Positions 8,330 through 18,178 are shown, numbered from the stretch's first letter. The stretch is DNA of 64,000 bases from Homoserinimonas aerilata (GCF_006716125.1 NZ_VFOM01000001.1:992001-1056000), one strand, 5' to 3'. Notes: a model not told the origin generated them from the letters alone. Made by a program: numbers and translations.

Positions 8330-9243
8330 GACTTCCCATCGATGAGGTCGAATGCGGCACCCAGATCATCCGGGGTCTTGATGGCGACAGTGGGTACGCC
8401 CTTGAGTCCGCGCTTGGCGAGGCCGACGAGGGCCCCAGCGGGGGCGACTTCGATTATGCCGGTGACTCCGTCACTCGCAAGTGTCTCCATGGTGCGGTCC
8501 CATCGCACGGGGGAGGAGACCTGGCCGACGAGGAGATCGAGGAAGCCGGCACCGTTGGAGACCCGCGAGCCGTCGCGGTTGGTCCAGATGGGCAGCGAGG
8601 CGTCGTTCGTGCTTACCCCGGTTGCGGCGGAGCGCAGGGTGTCGACCGCGGGGGCCATGTGTCGCGTGTGGAATGCCCCGGCGACCTGCAGCGGGATGAC
8701 CCGGGCACCGGCGGGCGGCTCAGCCTTCAGCGCCGCAAGCGCGTCGAGCTCACCGGCGACGACGATCTGCCCGCCGCCGTTGAAGTTCGCAGGCTCGAGG
8801 CCCAGCTCGTCGAGGCGGGCGAGCAGCTCCGCCTCGTCGGCGCCGATCACGGCGCTCATGCCGGTCGCGGTCACCGCTGCCGCCTCGGCCATGGCCCTGC
8901 CGCGCACGGCGACGAGACTGATGGCGTCGGCGGGCGCCAGGATGCCGGCCCCGGCCGCTGCGGTGAACTCGCCGACGGAGTGCCCGGCGATTCCGCCGAT
9001 GCCCTCCCGCCGCTGCTCGAGCAGTGTGCTGAGGGCGAGGAGCCCCGCGGCGACGATGAGCGGCTGCGCCACTGCGGTGTCGCGGATGGTGTCGGCATCA
9101 GACACCGTGCCGTGGGCAGCGAGGTCCATTCCGATCGCATCCGAGTATTCAGCCAGCTGATCCCGGTAGCGGGATTCGGCCAGCCACGGCTCGAGGAATC
9201 CGGGGGACTGAGAGCCCTGTCCGGGGCATACGACGACGATCAC
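8326..9243 (-). CDS. fabD: Malonyl-CoA:ACP transacylase
   Basis: A 305-residue enzyme that loads malonyl groups onto ACP. The nucleophile is Ser89 in GHSVGEF, the oxyanion segment is CPGQGSQ at residues 6-12, and the histidine lies in GAFHTRHM. Start is GTG at 9243, giving MIVVVCPGQG; other starts would cut the GQGSQ motif or lengthen it into the regulator gap. It is the first fab gene, 88 bases downstream of the PucR-type regulator, and is coupled to fabH by an ATGA overlap. Confidence 0.95.
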   Translation of the reverse strand: MIVVVCPGQGSQSPGFLEPWLAESRYRDQLAEYSDAIGMDLAAHGTVSDADTIRDTAVAQPLIVAAGLLALSTLLEQRREGIGGIAGHSVGEFTAAAGAGILAPADAISLVAVRGRAMAEAAAVTATGMSAVIGADEAELLARLDELGLEPANFNGGGQIVVAGELDALAALKAEPPAGARVIPLQVAGAFHTRHMAPAVDTLRSAATGVSTNDASLPIWTNRDGSRVSNGAGFLDLLVGQVSSPVRWDRTMETLASDGVTGIIEVAPAGALVGLAKRGLKGVPTVAIKTPDDLGAAFDLIDGKS

Positions 9244-9318
9244 TTATCCAGTCTCCCAATCCGCTCAGAAAATATGGTGTGGTGCTCGACTAAGAAAACG
9301 GTGAAGCTTTGTGCATGT

Positions 9319-9335
9319 CTGACAGTGCGTGTCAG
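9319..9335. promoter_or_regulatory. Inverted repeat upstream of fabD
   Basis: CTGACA-n5-TGTCAG, overlapping the stop codon of the regulator gene and lying about 75 bases before fabD. It is a candidate operator for the fab genes. Six-base arms are short enough to occur by chance, so the call is weak. Confidence 0.3.
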
Positions 9336-10546
9336 CGAGTGACGCGCCGTTTCGGCAGATGCTCTGTCTCCGCGATCGAGCCGACGATGAGTGCGGCCTG
9401 AAGAATGAGCGACTCCCGCGCCCCGGTGGCATCCCACCCGATGACCTCCGAGACCCGCTTGAGGCGGTAGCGCACCGTGTTCGGATGCACGAAGAGCTCG
9501 CGAGCGGTGGCCTCGAGTGAGCGTCCGTTGTCGAGGTAGCACCAGAGCGTGCCGAGCAGTTCCGTCGAATGCGCCTGGAGAGGCTTGTAGATGCGATTGA
9601 TGAGGGTCGCCCTGGCGAGGGGATCGCCGGCAAGGGCGCGCTCGGGCAGCAGATCGTCGGCAAGAGCGGGGCGAGGGGCGTTGCGCCAGGAGCGCGCCAC
9701 GGCGAAACCGGCGAGGGCGGCCTTCGCGCTGCGGGCGGCGTCGACGAGCGAGGAGACCTCGTGCCCGAGGATGAGGAAGCCGTCACCGAAGCCAGGCTCG
9801 AGCGCGCGGGCGATGTCTATGAACGGGACGAGGGTGTTGCCGTCCTCATCCTCATCCTGCCCATCTGAGACGGCCGGTGTCGCGCGACCGATGACGAGCA
9901 CGAGTCGATTGCCCTGGACTCCGATCAGCACATCCGCATCGAGATGCCGTGCTGTGCGCCGCAGCATGTCGACGTCGAGCATCTTGGGGGCGGTGCCGAC
10001 CAGCACCGAGACCTCTCCGTGCCCGTGCCACCCGAGGGCAGCGATGCGGCTGGGGAGTTCGTCGTCGTATTCGCCACTCAGGATGGAGTCGACGACGAGT
10101 GCCTCGAGCCTGGCGTCCCAGAGCCCGCGGGCCTCGGCGGCCCTCGCATAGACATCCGCCGCAGCGAATGCAATCTCGCGGGAGTAGAGCAGGATCGCCT
10201 CGCGAAGGGACTCGTCGCCGCCCTTGACGCGCTCTTCGACGACCTCGACCGTGACCTTGATGAGCTGCAGCGTCTGGGTCAGGCTGACCGAACGCAGCAG
10301 CTCACGCGGTGCCGCACCGAAGACATCCGCCGCAATCCACGGGGTTGAGCTCGGGTCGTCGAACCAGTGGATGAACGAGGTTATGCCGTTCTGCGCCACC
10401 ATCCCGACCGCCGAGCGGCGGCCGGGGGGCATCTCCCCGTACCAGGGCAGCGTGTCGTCGAGCTTCTTGAGCGTGGCCGTGGCGAGTTCGCCCGACACCG
10501 TCTTCAGCCAAGCGAGCGTCTGCTCTTTGGTGCGAGGGTGTGCCAT
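9332..10546 (-). CDS. PucR/CdaR-type regulator of fatty-acid synthesis (FasR-like)
   Basis: A 404-residue transcription factor with a C-terminal PucR-type helix-turn-helix: SLEATARELFVHPNTVRYRL at about residues 352-371. The N-terminal 150 residues are helical (TLAWLKTVSGELATATLKKL onward), the middle a GGDEF-like regulatory fold. In Streptomyces coelicolor the regulator at the same place, FasR, activates fabD-fabH-acpP-fabF; in M. tuberculosis Rv2242 sits between aceE and fabD. Position and fold therefore suggest that this protein senses the acyl-CoA/acetyl-CoA state and controls the fab genes. It starts 17 bases after aceE and is probably co-transcribed with it. Confidence 0.85.
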   Translation of the reverse strand: MAHPRTKEQTLAWLKTVSGELATATLKKLDDTLPWYGEMPPGRRSAVGMVAQNGITSFIHWFDDPSSTPWIAADVFGAAPRELLRSVSLTQTLQLIKVTVEVVEERVKGGDESLREAILLYSREIAFAAADVYARAAEARGLWDARLEALVVDSILSGEYDDELPSRIAALGWHGHGEVSVLVGTAPKMLDVDMLRRTARHLDADVLIGVQGNRLVLVIGRATPAVSDGQDEDEDGNTLVPFIDIARALEPGFGDGFLILGHEVSSLVDAARSAKAALAGFAVARSWRNAPRPALADDLLPERALAGDPLARATLINRIYKPLQAHSTELLGTLWCYLDNGRSLEATARELFVHPNTVRYRLKRVSEVIGWDATGARESLILQAALIVGSIAETEHLPKRRVTR

Positions 10547-10563
10547 CTTCGTGCTGCCGGCCT

Positions 10564-13290
10564 TCAGCTCTCGCCGCCGGCGTTGCCGGAGGTTCCTGCC
10601 GATACATCGTGCAGGCGGTACCTGTCGATGGCCTGCTGGGGGAGGCTCGGGTCGAGCTTGCCCTGGGCGACCAGAGACTCGAGGGTCCGAACCACGATGG
10701 AGGGTCCGTCGATCTTGAAGAAGCGACGGGCCGCGGCCCTGGTGTCAGAGAATCCGAAGTCGTCGGCACCGAGCGTCGCGAAGTCGCCGGGCACGAACTG
10801 CCTGATCTGGTCGGGCACGGCGTGCATGTAATCGGTCGACGCGATGAACGGGCCTTCTGCCGAGGCGAGCTTGCTGGTCACATACGGGACCTGCTTCTCC
10901 GCGTTGGGGTTGAGGAAGTTCTGCTCCTCAGCCGCAAGGCCGTCACGCCGCAACTCCGACCATGAGGTCACCGACCACACATCGGCTGAAACGCCCCAGT
11001 CGTTGGCCAGCAGCTCCTGCGCTTCGAGGGCCCAGGGTACCGAGACGCCGGAGGCGAGCAACTGCGCCTTGACCCCGGATGTCTCGGCCGGCTTGAGCAG
11101 ATAGATGCCCTTGAGCAGACCGTCGACGTCGAGCCCCTCCGGCTCTGCCGGCTGGTGCAGCGGCTCGTTGTACACGGTGATGTAGTACATGACGTTCGGG
11201 TTGGGGTGGTTCTCGCCGTACATCCGCTCGAGGCCTGCGCGGACGATGTGTCCCAGCTCGTAGCCCCATGCCGGGTCGTAGGAGACGACGGCCGGGTTGG
11301 TCGAGGCGAGCAGCGGCGAGTGGCCGTCAGCGTGCTGAAGGCCCTCTCCGGTGAGCGTCGTGCGGCCTGCGGTGGCGCCGATGATGAAGCCGCGCGCCAT
11401 CTGGTCGCCCGCTGCCCACATGGCGTCGCCGGTGCGCTGGAACCCGAACATCGAGTAGAACACGTAGACCGGGATCAGCGGCTCGCCGTGGGTGGCGTAG
11501 GAGGTGCCAACGCCGGTGAACGCGGCGAACGCGCCGGCTTCGTTGATGCCGACGTGCAGGATTTGGCCCTGCACGCTCTCCTTGTAGGCGAGCAGCAGTT
11601 CACGGTCCACCGAGGTGTAGTGCATGCCGTTGGGGTTGTAGATCTTCGCCGTGGGGAAGTAGGCGTCCATGCCGAAGGTGCGGGCCTCATCCGGAATGAT
11701 GGGCACGACCCGGTGGCCGAAGTCCTTCGACCGCAGGAGGTCCTTGAGCAGCCGGGCGAAGGCCATCGTGGTGGCGATCTCCTGCTTGCCCGAGCCCTTC
11801 TTGGCGATCTCGTAGGCCTTGTCGTCCGGCAGGGTGAGCTGCGTGTACTTGGAGCGACGTTCGGGCAGGTAGCCGCCGAGGGCGCGCCGACGCTCGTGCA
11901 TGTACTCGATCGCCTCGTCGCCCGCACCGGGGTGGTAGAACGGCGGCTTGTACGAGTCGGCCTCGAGCTGAGCGTCGGAGATCGGGATGCGCATCTCGTC
12001 ACGGAACTGCTTGAGGTCGGGCAGCGTCAGCTTCTTCATCTGGTGGGTCGCGTTGCGGCCCTCGAAGGACTTGCCGAGGCCGTAGCCCTTGATCGTCTTC
12101 GCGAGGATGACGGTCGGCTGGCCCTTGTGCTCGGTCGCAGCCTTGTAGGCGGCGTACACCTTGCGGTAGTCGTGGCCGCCGCGCTTGAGCGCCCAGACCT
12201 CGTCGTCCGTGAGATCCTTGACCAGCTCGAGCGTGCGGGGGTCGCGGCCGAAGAAGTTCTCGCGAACGTAGGCGCCGTCCTCCGACTTGTACGTCTGGTA
12301 GTCGCCGTCGGGCGTCACGTTCATGAGGTTGACGAGCGCGCCGTCGGTGTCGCGGGCGAGAAGCTCGTCCCACTTGCGACCCCAGACGACCTTGAGCACG
12401 TTCCAGCCCGCGCCGCGGAAGAAGCTCTCGAGCTCCTGGATGATCTTGCCGTTGCCGCGCACAGGGCCGTCGAGCCTCTGCAGGTTGCAGTTGATGACGA
12501 AGGTCAGGTTGTCGAGGCCATCGTTTGCCGCTAGCTGGAGGGCTCCGCGGCTCTCGACCTCGTCCATCTCGCCGTCACCGAGGAACGCCCAGACGTGTGA
12601 GTCGGAGAGGTCCTTGATGCCACGGTTGGTGAGGTACTTGTTGACCTGCGCCTGGTGGATTGCGTTGATCGGGCCGAGGCCCATCGACACCGTCGGGAAC
12701 TGCCAGTAGTTCGGCATGAGGCGCGGGTGCGGGTACGACGAGAGGCCGAACGGCGCCTGCGACTTCTCCTGCCGGAAGCCGTCGAGCTGATCTTCGCTGA
12801 GCCGGCCTTCGAGGAAGGAGCGGGCATACATACCGGGGGAGGCGTGGCCCTGATAGAAGATCTGGTCGCCGCCGCCGGGGTGATCCTGGCCGCGGAAGAA
12901 GTGGTTGTGGCCCACCTCGTAGAGCGATGCGGATGACGCATAGGTCGAGATGTGACCGCCGACGGAGATACCGGGGCGCTGTGCCCTGTGCACGGTGATC
13001 GCGGCGTTCCAGCGGATCCACGCCCTGTAGCGGCGCTCGATCTCCTCGTCGCCGGGGAACTCCGACTCATCCTCGACCGGAATCGTGTTGATGTAGTCGG
13101 TGGTGGGAACCATCGGAACGCCCAGCTGAAGCTCCTTGGAGCGCTTCAGCAGGCTGAGCATGATCTCGCGGGCACGAACGCGCCCGTGCGCCTGAACGAG
13201 CCCGTCGAGGGACTCATTCCATTCAGCGGTTTCCTGTGGGTCCGAATCGATGTGGTTCACCGAATAAGGGTCCTGGTCGTGAATAGTCAC
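10564..13290 (-). CDS. aceE: Pyruvate dehydrogenase E1 component (homodimeric type)
   Basis: A 908-residue thiamine-diphosphate enzyme that decarboxylates pyruvate and acetylates the lipoyl arm of E2. The ThDP motif is [14 protein letters not shown], followed about 30 residues later by [13 protein letters not shown]; a conserved GHSPLLAST region and the [14 protein letters not shown] stretch mark the pyrimidine and regulatory parts. The start is GTG at 13290 ([12 protein letters not shown]). Length agrees with the single-chain E1 of gammaproteobacteria and actinobacteria. In actinobacteria it works with the shared E2 (sucB/dlaT) and Lpd, both present at 33-36 kb. The following regulator and fab genes use the acetyl-CoA it makes. 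Confidence 0.96.
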   Translation of the reverse strand: MTIHDQDPYSVNHIDSDPQETAEWNESLDGLVQAHGRVRAREIMLSLLKRSKELQLGVPMVPTTDYINTIPVEDESEFPGDEEIERRYRAWIRWNAAITVHRAQRPGISVGGHISTYASSASLYEVGHNHFFRGQDHPGGGDQIFYQGHASPGMYARSFLEGRLSEDQLDGFRQEKSQAPFGLSSYPHPRLMPNYWQFPTVSMGLGPINAIHQAQVNKYLTNRGIKDLSDSHVWAFLGDGEMDEVESRGALQLAANDGLDNLTFVINCNLQRLDGPVRGNGKIIQELESFFRGAGWNVLKVVWGRKWDELLARDTDGALVNLMNVTPDGDYQTYKSEDGAYVRENFFGRDPRTLELVKDLTDDEVWALKRGGHDYRKVYAAYKAATEHKGQPTVILAKTIKGYGLGKSFEGRNATHQMKKLTLPDLKQFRDEMRIPISDAQLEADSYKPPFYHPGAGDEAIEYMHERRRALGGYLPERRSKYTQLTLPDDKAYEIAKKGSGKQEIATTMAFARLLKDLLRSKDFGHRVVPIIPDEARTFGMDAYFPTAKIYNPNGMHYTSVDRELLLAYKESVQGQILHVGINEAGAFAAFTGVGTSYATHGEPLIPVYVFYSMFGFQRTGDAMWAAGDQMARGFIIGATAGRTTLTGEGLQHADGHSPLLASTNPAVVSYDPAWGYELGHIVRAGLERMYGENHPNPNVMYYITVYNEPLHQPAEPEGLDVDGLLKGIYLLKPAETSGVKAQLLASGVSVPWALEAQELLANDWGVSADVWSVTSWSELRRDGLAAEEQNFLNPNAEKQVPYVTSKLASAEGPFIASTDYMHAVPDQIRQFVPGDFATLGADDFGFSDTRAAARRFFKIDGPSIVVRTLESLVAQGKLDPSLPQQAIDRYRLHDVSAGTSGNAGGES

Positions 13291-13548
13291 CCTGGCCTCG
13301 TTCTGTTTCGCGGATAGACATGCCCGTCACGCCGGAACTGTCGGATTACGACAATCGGCACACTGCCCGGGCCTTTCCATCCTACTGACTTCCCCGACAT
13401 GGGAACCGACCGTCGAGAACGGACGGACCGCATCCGGGGCATCCTGCCCATCGCATTTGGGGCGTTGGTGGAGGATGCATAACATGGCTCCCGAGGTGTC
13501 TTCCGGCAGCGATCGCGCCCGGGGCCTCGAAAGACAGGGGAGTGGACA

Positions 13549-14016
13549 TTGGCGCTTGAGGTCGGCACAACGGCACCTGATTTCGAACTGCAGAACCAGT
13601 TCGGCGAGACGGTCAAGCTTTCGGCGTTTCGGGGAGAGAAGGCGGTTGCGCTCGTCTTCTATCCGCTCGCCTTCACGGGAACCTGCACCGGCGAGCTGTG
13701 CGAGCTTCGCGACAACATCGCTCTGTTCAAGGATGCCGATGTCGAGCTGCTGGCGGTGTCGGTCGACAACAAGGCGACGCTTCGCGTGTTCGCCGAGCGC
13801 GAGGGCTACGACTTCTCGCTGCTGAGCGACTTCTGGCCCCACGGCGGGGTCGCCAAGAGCTACGGCGTGTTCCTCGAGGACAGGGGGATCGCGACGCGTG
13901 CCACCTTCGTGATCGACCGTGACGGCATCATCCGCTCGACAATCGTCAACGAGCCGAGCCAGGCCCGCGCGCTCGACGCCTACCGCGCCGCCGTGGCGGA
14001 ACTGGTCTCTGCCTAG
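13549..14016 (+). CDS. Peroxiredoxin, AhpE/BCP type
   Basis: A 155-residue thiol peroxidase that reduces hydroperoxides. The thioredoxin fold starts APDFEL; the peroxidatic Cys46 is in [13 protein letters not shown], and a second Cys51 five residues later could be the resolving cysteine as in E. coli BCP, unlike the one-Cys AhpE of M. tuberculosis. Start is TTG at 13549; the family N-terminus [12 protein letters not shown] fits and GGGGAG precedes it. It stands beside aceE as ahpE does in M. tuberculosis. Its last four bases overlap the stop codon of the convergent DUF1003 gene. Confidence 0.92.
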   Translation: MALEVGTTAPDFELQNQFGETVKLSAFRGEKAVALVFYPLAFTGTCTGELCELRDNIALFKDADVELLAVSVDNKATLRVFAEREGYDFSLLSDFWPHGGVAKSYGVFLEDRGIATRATFVIDRDGIIRSTIVNEPSQARALDAYRAAVAELVSA

Positions 14017-14459
14017 TTCGTCTTCGTCGCGCCGTCGGTGCGGGGTCCTGCTTCGTCGTCGATATGCCGCAGGATCGTCCCCAACTCCTCGATCATGATC
14101 ACCTGCTGTCTGTTGATCGCCAGCAGCGCCTCGATGTCTGCTTTTGCTGCGACATTCGTGTCGTAGTCATGCTGGGCCAATGCCGCTGAGAGCGCGTCTT
14201 GGCGCTTTGCAGCGATAAGAAGGATGGCCCCCTGCAGTCCGGCAAGCATGCTGAGAAACAGATTCAGCAGGATGAACGGATACGGATCCCATGCCGTCTG
14301 CAGGCTGTTGATCGTGGCCCACACGGCCATGAACAACAGGAAGGAGCCCACGAAGCCCCAGCTGCCCATGACGTTGCGCATGACGTCAGCAGCGCGCTGT
14401 CCTGTTGTGCGCTTGTTCAGATGCTCAGCGTGCCAATTGCGCGGTTGGTTTGTCATCAT
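14013..14459 (-). CDS. DUF1003 membrane protein
   Basis: A 148-residue membrane protein of family DUF1003, function unknown. Two helices are visible (about residues 33-50, [18 protein letters not shown], and 61-81, [20 protein letters not shown]), joined by the family segment [12 protein letters not shown]; a hydrophilic helical C-terminus follows, with [17 protein letters not shown]. The ATG at 14459 is chosen because TACACT ends 6 bases upstream, which makes a leaderless start likely; a second ATG follows immediately. Convergent with the peroxiredoxin gene, the two stop codons overlap. Confidence 0.88.
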   Translation of the reverse strand: MMTNQPRNWHAEHLNKRTTGQRAADVMRNVMGSWGFVGSFLLFMAVWATINSLQTAWDPYPFILLNLFLSMLAGLQGAILLIAAKRQDALSAALAQHDYDTNVAAKADIEALLAINRQQVIMIEELGTILRHIDDEAGPRTDGATKTN

Positions 14460-14465
14460 TCCCGC

Positions 14466-14471
14466 AGTGTA
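14466..14471 (-). promoter_or_regulatory. -10 box of leaderless DUF1003 gene
   Basis: TACACT on the minus strand, six bases from the ATG. Confidence 0.5.
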
Positions 14472-14502
14472 TTTCGTCGGGCGCGGATGGCGACTTTGAT
14501 TC

Positions 14503-15240
14503 TCAGCCGCCGAGCTGGCCTACGGCGTGCGCGATCACGAGGGCGAGCATGACGAATCCGCCGAATGCCTGCACCAGCATCAACCCCTTGATCCGCGGTG
14601 ACAGCGGCATTGCGGCTCCGGGGCTGAACGCCATGGAGTTGGTTGCGGATTCATACAGGTAGTCGACGAACGACGGAGTCCAGTCAATCCTGGCTGAGGA
14701 GCGCGCCGCGACCTCGTCGATGGCGTCGTGATCCTCATCCTGAGCGAATCGGTAGTCGGCGGACGGCAGTTCGGTCCTCGCATCGTGACGCCTCGTGACA
14801 GGCCCGCCTCGGTCGATCTCCCAGTACACCAGCGCGAAGGCGATCACGTTCGTCACCCACACCTGCACGGCAGCCACGAGTAGCGACGGGCCATCCTTCG
14901 TGCCACTGCTGATGAGGAGGAAGATGAGCTGGACGAGTGCAACCTGATTCGCGACCACGAGCACGACTGCTTGGCCCACCGACAGCCAGCGTGACCACGT
15001 CGTCTGCCGGCGGAGCCGGTGCGGGTTGAGTAGCACGACGGGCACCAGCATCACGATCGCCAACCCCACCATGGTGAACCGAAGCGGAACGGAGAGGATG
15101 TCGCTCGGCAGGAGCGCGTAGAGGATCAGTGCGACGGCTAGCGCGACGACTGCAGGCCAGCGATGCTCAGCTCGCGCGTCACGCTCGACTGCGGCATCGT
15201 GGTTCTCTGCCCCGGGGTCGTTTCCTGCGGCCGTGTCCAT
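14503..15240 (-). CDS. DUF1345-like / ion-channel-like membrane protein
   Basis: A 245-residue integral membrane protein. After a charged 30-residue N-terminus come helices at about 31-45 (VVALAVALILYALLP), 55-72, 88-110 and 120-140; a soluble acidic loop (EDHDAIDEVAA) follows, then a pore-like unit FVDYLYESATNSMAFSPG plus a last helix GLMLVQAFGGFVMLALVIAH. The last unit has the layout of a two-helix potassium-channel pore but the filter TxGYGD is absent, and it also resembles DUF1345 proteins. The transported species is unknown. TACACT seven bases before the ATG suggests a leaderless mRNA. Confidence 0.65.
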   Translation of the reverse strand: MDTAAGNDPGAENHDAAVERDARAEHRWPAVVALAVALILYALLPSDILSVPLRFTMVGLAIVMLVPVVLLNPHRLRRQTTWSRWLSVGQAVVLVVANQVALVQLIFLLISSGTKDGPSLLVAAVQVWVTNVIAFALVYWEIDRGGPVTRRHDARTELPSADYRFAQDEDHDAIDEVAARSSARIDWTPSFVDYLYESATNSMAFSPGAAMPLSPRIKGLMLVQAFGGFVMLALVIAHAVGQLGG

Positions 15241-15247
15241 GCTGCCG

Positions 15248-15253
15248 AGTGTA
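15248..15253 (-). promoter_or_regulatory. -10 box of leaderless DUF1345-like gene
   Basis: TACACT on the minus strand with 7 bases to the ATG at 15240. Confidence 0.45.
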
Positions 15254-15290
15254 TGCCGCTACCATTGTTCTCGCCCGCAGTGCAGGGCGA

Positions 15291-15363
15291 GGGCCTTTAG
15301 CTCAGCTGGTAGAGCGCCACGTTTACACCGTGGATGTCATCGGTTCGATCCCGGTAGGGCCCA
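15291..15363 (+). tRNA. tRNA-Val (anticodon TAC)
   Basis: A 73-nt cloverleaf. The acceptor GGGCCTT pairs with AGGGCCC (one G-U), discriminator A; D arm GCTC-AGCTGGTA-GAGC; anticodon stem CCACG/CGTGG with loop TTTACAC, anticodon TAC; T loop GGTTCGATC with TTCGA core. The CCA end is not encoded. It stands alone between the two membrane-protein genes. Confidence 0.96.
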
Positions 15364-15496
15364 CAGAATGGAAGAAGCTCGGTGGCTGGGCGGCATGCTG
15401 CGATCTCAGGGCTCCTTCGCGTTATGCGGCGGAGTTGTATAGGGAGGCTTTGTCGGTTTCGGTGCGTGGCACGCCGCGGGTCACCCTCTGTATCGC

Positions 15497-15502
15497 TAGA
15501 AT
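15497..15502 (+). promoter_or_regulatory. -10 box of leaderless permease gene
   Basis: TAGAAT, six bases before ATG 15509, and no Shine-Dalgarno sequence is present. Confidence 0.6.
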
Positions 15503-15508
15503 TCAGCC

Positions 15509-18178
15509 ATGGATGAGCGGGGCGACGGCGGCGGGCGCGAAATGCCTGTGGGCGGCACTGACCGCCATGACGATGATGAGCTCGCTGCGGCTCTCGCCGA
15601 TGAGATCTCGCGATATACCGCCTCTATCCCAGTGATCACCCCGGACCTGCTTCCTGAGCCGGCCGAACCGGTGCTCCCCGTTCCCTCCGAGTTCGTCCCG
15701 TCGTTCGTCGACGATGTGCCCGCGGCAGTAGACCCTGAACCGTTCCTCGCAGCTTTTCCCTCAGAGATCGCTGCGCATTCGGAGATGCCCGTGCAGCAGG
15801 CGGCGAACGCGTTCGACTTCTCAGCATCCGAAACCGGGCCTGCGTCGGCCCCTGAATGGCTGCCGGTTCCAGAAGACGTGCCTGTGGCTGCTGCGCAGTC
15901 CTGGCTGCCGAGTTCACCCACCGAGGTCACGGAGGCCGCAGAGGAGCCATTCCACCGGGCAGAGCCGGAGGCTGCCCCAGCGGAGGCTCCCGCCTACGCA
16001 TTCGTACCGCCGCCCTTGAATGAACCCTCGTTCAGTCCTCCGCAGCAGCACGCCGACGGCATGACGCCCGGAATCAGTTCCCTTCTTCTGGCTGCGCCGC
16101 CGCCCGCGCCGAACACTGTTGTCGTGCCTCCGCCCGGATCGGAGCTTCCCGCGAAGCCTCGCAAGCGTTCCTTGGACGACGGCGACCTGGCGACGGTCGT
16201 GGAGAAGGAGGCTGCCCGAACAGGCAGCGCTCTGGGTGCGATCGACGAGCTCGAGACCCAGTTGCAGTTGCGTGCCGAGGAGCAGCGCGAGTTCTCCGTC
16301 TGGGAGCGTTCGATGCTCGCGATCGGCACGCCGGAGGCGATCGATGAGGTCGAGCGGGCTCGCCCCGTCTTTACGGGCCTCATCACGGTGATCCCTGCGG
16401 GCGATGCTGCCGCTGTCGCAGTGGCATCCGCGGCACCGCCCATCCCGCAGGACGTGCAGGCCGACGGCGTTCCTGCAGAGTCGGTGTTGGCCCCGATCGA
16501 CTGGTCGGCGGAGGCGCCGGCCGCCGACGATGCTCCGCCTGCGCTCGTGGAGCCACCCGAGCCCGATATTGCGGTGAGGCCGTCGTTCGATTCGGCTGAG
16601 ACGGCGATTTCGGATGCTCTCCGCGAGGTTCCCGAGGACGACCTCGACGAGCCGGTCTCGCAGGAGATCCCTCAGGTTGCTCCCGTCGCCGCCCCGGCGA
16701 GCACACAGACGGGCCCGGCGGTGGTTCCGGCTCCTGCGCCCGTGTTCGCGAGCGAGGAGCCCGGCGTCGAACCGACCCCTCTCGAGCAGCGCAACTCACG
16801 CTCCGTGAGTCTGTTCTGGATGTGGTTCGCCGTGAACTCCTCTGCGGTGGGCATCGCGCTCGGCATCGGTCTTTTCGCGCTCGGCATGAGCGCCCGGCAG
16901 GCGCTCGTCGCGGCTCTCGCCGGTATCGCCCTGTCCTTCATCCCGCTTGCCCTCGGAACGCTCGCCGGTCGCTGGAGCGGCCAGCCCACCATGATCGTGT
17001 CGCGCGCCGTCTTCGGCATTCGGGCCAATATCGTGCCAGCGGTGCTCGCGGTGCTCACCAGGGTCTTCTGGGGTGCGGCGATGCTCTGGTTCATCGCGGA
17101 GGGTGCGGCGGTCGTGCTCGACGAGTCGGGGCTTCTGGGCGGGTTTGGGATGTTCCGCGTGACGGTCGTCACGCTGGCGATCGTCGCCGTGCCCGCGCTG
17201 ATCATCGCCTATTTCGGGCATCGGCTCATCTCGCGGGTGTTCCTCGTGTTGAGCATCCTGAGCGCGGTGCTCACGGCAGCTTTCATCGCGATGACCTGGA
17301 CGGCCGTCGACCTGTCGCAGGTGCTGTCCAAGGTGGACGGCCCCTGGATCCTTGTCGTCTCCGGTGCCGTGCTGGTGTTCAGCTTCATCGGCCTCGCCTG
17401 GGCGAACAGTGGTGCCGACGTCGCCCGCTACCAGCGCACATCCGGTTCCGGAGCAGCCTCCATGCTGTGGGCGACCGTGGGCATGGCGGTGCCGAGCCTC
17501 ATACTGATCGGCTACGGCATCATGCTCGCGGCATCCCAGCCGGCAACGGATGCCCAGAGCGCGTTCGGCGCGGATCCCTTTGGTCTCGTCGCAGGCCTCG
17601 TGCCCGACTGGTTTGCTCTACCGCTGCTCGCCGCGCTCGGCCTCAGCCTGCTCTGCGGAACCGTGCTCGCGATCTATTCCGGCGGCTTCGCCCTGCAGGC
17701 GAGCGGGGTCGCCCTGCGCAGGCAGGCATCCGTTCTCATCGCCGGGCTGCTCACGATCGTGGTGGCCCTCGCGCTCACCTTCGCCGTCGATGACTTCTTC
17801 GTGCTCATCCGTGATCTGGCCACGACCATTGCGGTGCCTGTCGCCGCGTGGGCCGGTCTCTTCGCTGCCGAGTTGATGATCCGCAACCGCAGGTTCGACA
17901 GCTCGTCGTTGCTTCGCGTCGGCGGCGTTTATCCGGCCGTCAACTGGGTGAACCTGGGCGCACTCGTCATCGCATCGGTGATCGGCTACGGGCTCACCAC
18001 AGCAGCCATCGCGGGCCTCGACTGGCAGGGTTACCTGTACTCCGTTGCAGGGCTTCCGCTGACCGGTGACGTGGCCGGCACAGACATCGGCGTGCTCGTC
18101 GCGTTGGCGATCGGCCTGCTCACGCCGCTCGTCTCCGGTGTGCCCGCGATCCGTCGGCAGGAGCGGGCGCAGGGCTGA
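15509..18178 (+). CDS. NCS1-like (purine/cytosine permease-type) transporter with long acidic N-terminal tail
   Basis: An 889-residue protein in two parts. Residues 1 to about 430 are low-complexity, rich in Pro, Ala, Glu and Asp, with stretches such as PAEAPAYAFVPPPL and no recognisable fold except a short possible helix near residues 225-270. From about residue 434 (SVSLFWMWFAVNSSAVG) to the end there are about 12 membrane helices of the nucleobase:cation symporter-1 type: an SRAVFGIRANIVPAVLAV segment matches the R-x-x-F-G-x-x-G region of cytosine permeases. The core is of normal length, so the tail is an addition. It probably faces the cytoplasm. TAGAAT six bases before the ATG and no Shine-Dalgarno imply a leaderless start. 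Substrate unknown. Confidence 0.75.
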   Translation: MDERGDGGGREMPVGGTDRHDDDELAAALADEISRYTASIPVITPDLLPEPAEPVLPVPSEFVPSFVDDVPAAVDPEPFLAAFPSEIAAHSEMPVQQAANAFDFSASETGPASAPEWLPVPEDVPVAAAQSWLPSSPTEVTEAAEEPFHRAEPEAAPAEAPAYAFVPPPLNEPSFSPPQQHADGMTPGISSLLLAAPPPAPNTVVVPPPGSELPAKPRKRSLDDGDLATVVEKEAARTGSALGAIDELETQLQLRAEEQREFSVWERSMLAIGTPEAIDEVERARPVFTGLITVIPAGDAAAVAVASAAPPIPQDVQADGVPAESVLAPIDWSAEAPAADDAPPALVEPPEPDIAVRPSFDSAETAISDALREVPEDDLDEPVSQEIPQVAPVAAPASTQTGPAVVPAPAPVFASEEPGVEPTPLEQRNSRSVSLFWMWFAVNSSAVGIALGIGLFALGMSARQALVAALAGIALSFIPLALGTLAGRWSGQPTMIVSRAVFGIRANIVPAVLAVLTRVFWGAAMLWFIAEGAAVVLDESGLLGGFGMFRVTVVTLAIVAVPALIIAYFGHRLISRVFLVLSILSAVLTAAFIAMTWTAVDLSQVLSKVDGPWILVVSGAVLVFSFIGLAWANSGADVARYQRTSGSGAASMLWATVGMAVPSLILIGYGIMLAASQPATDAQSAFGADPFGLVAGLVPDWFALPLLAALGLSLLCGTVLAIYSGGFALQASGVALRRQASVLIAGLLTIVVALALTFAVDDFFVLIRDLATTIAVPVAAWAGLFAAELMIRNRRFDSSSLLRVGGVYPAVNWVNLGALVIASVIGYGLTTAAIAGLDWQGYLYSVAGLPLTGDVAGTDIGVLVALAIGLLTPLVSGVPAIRRQERAQG

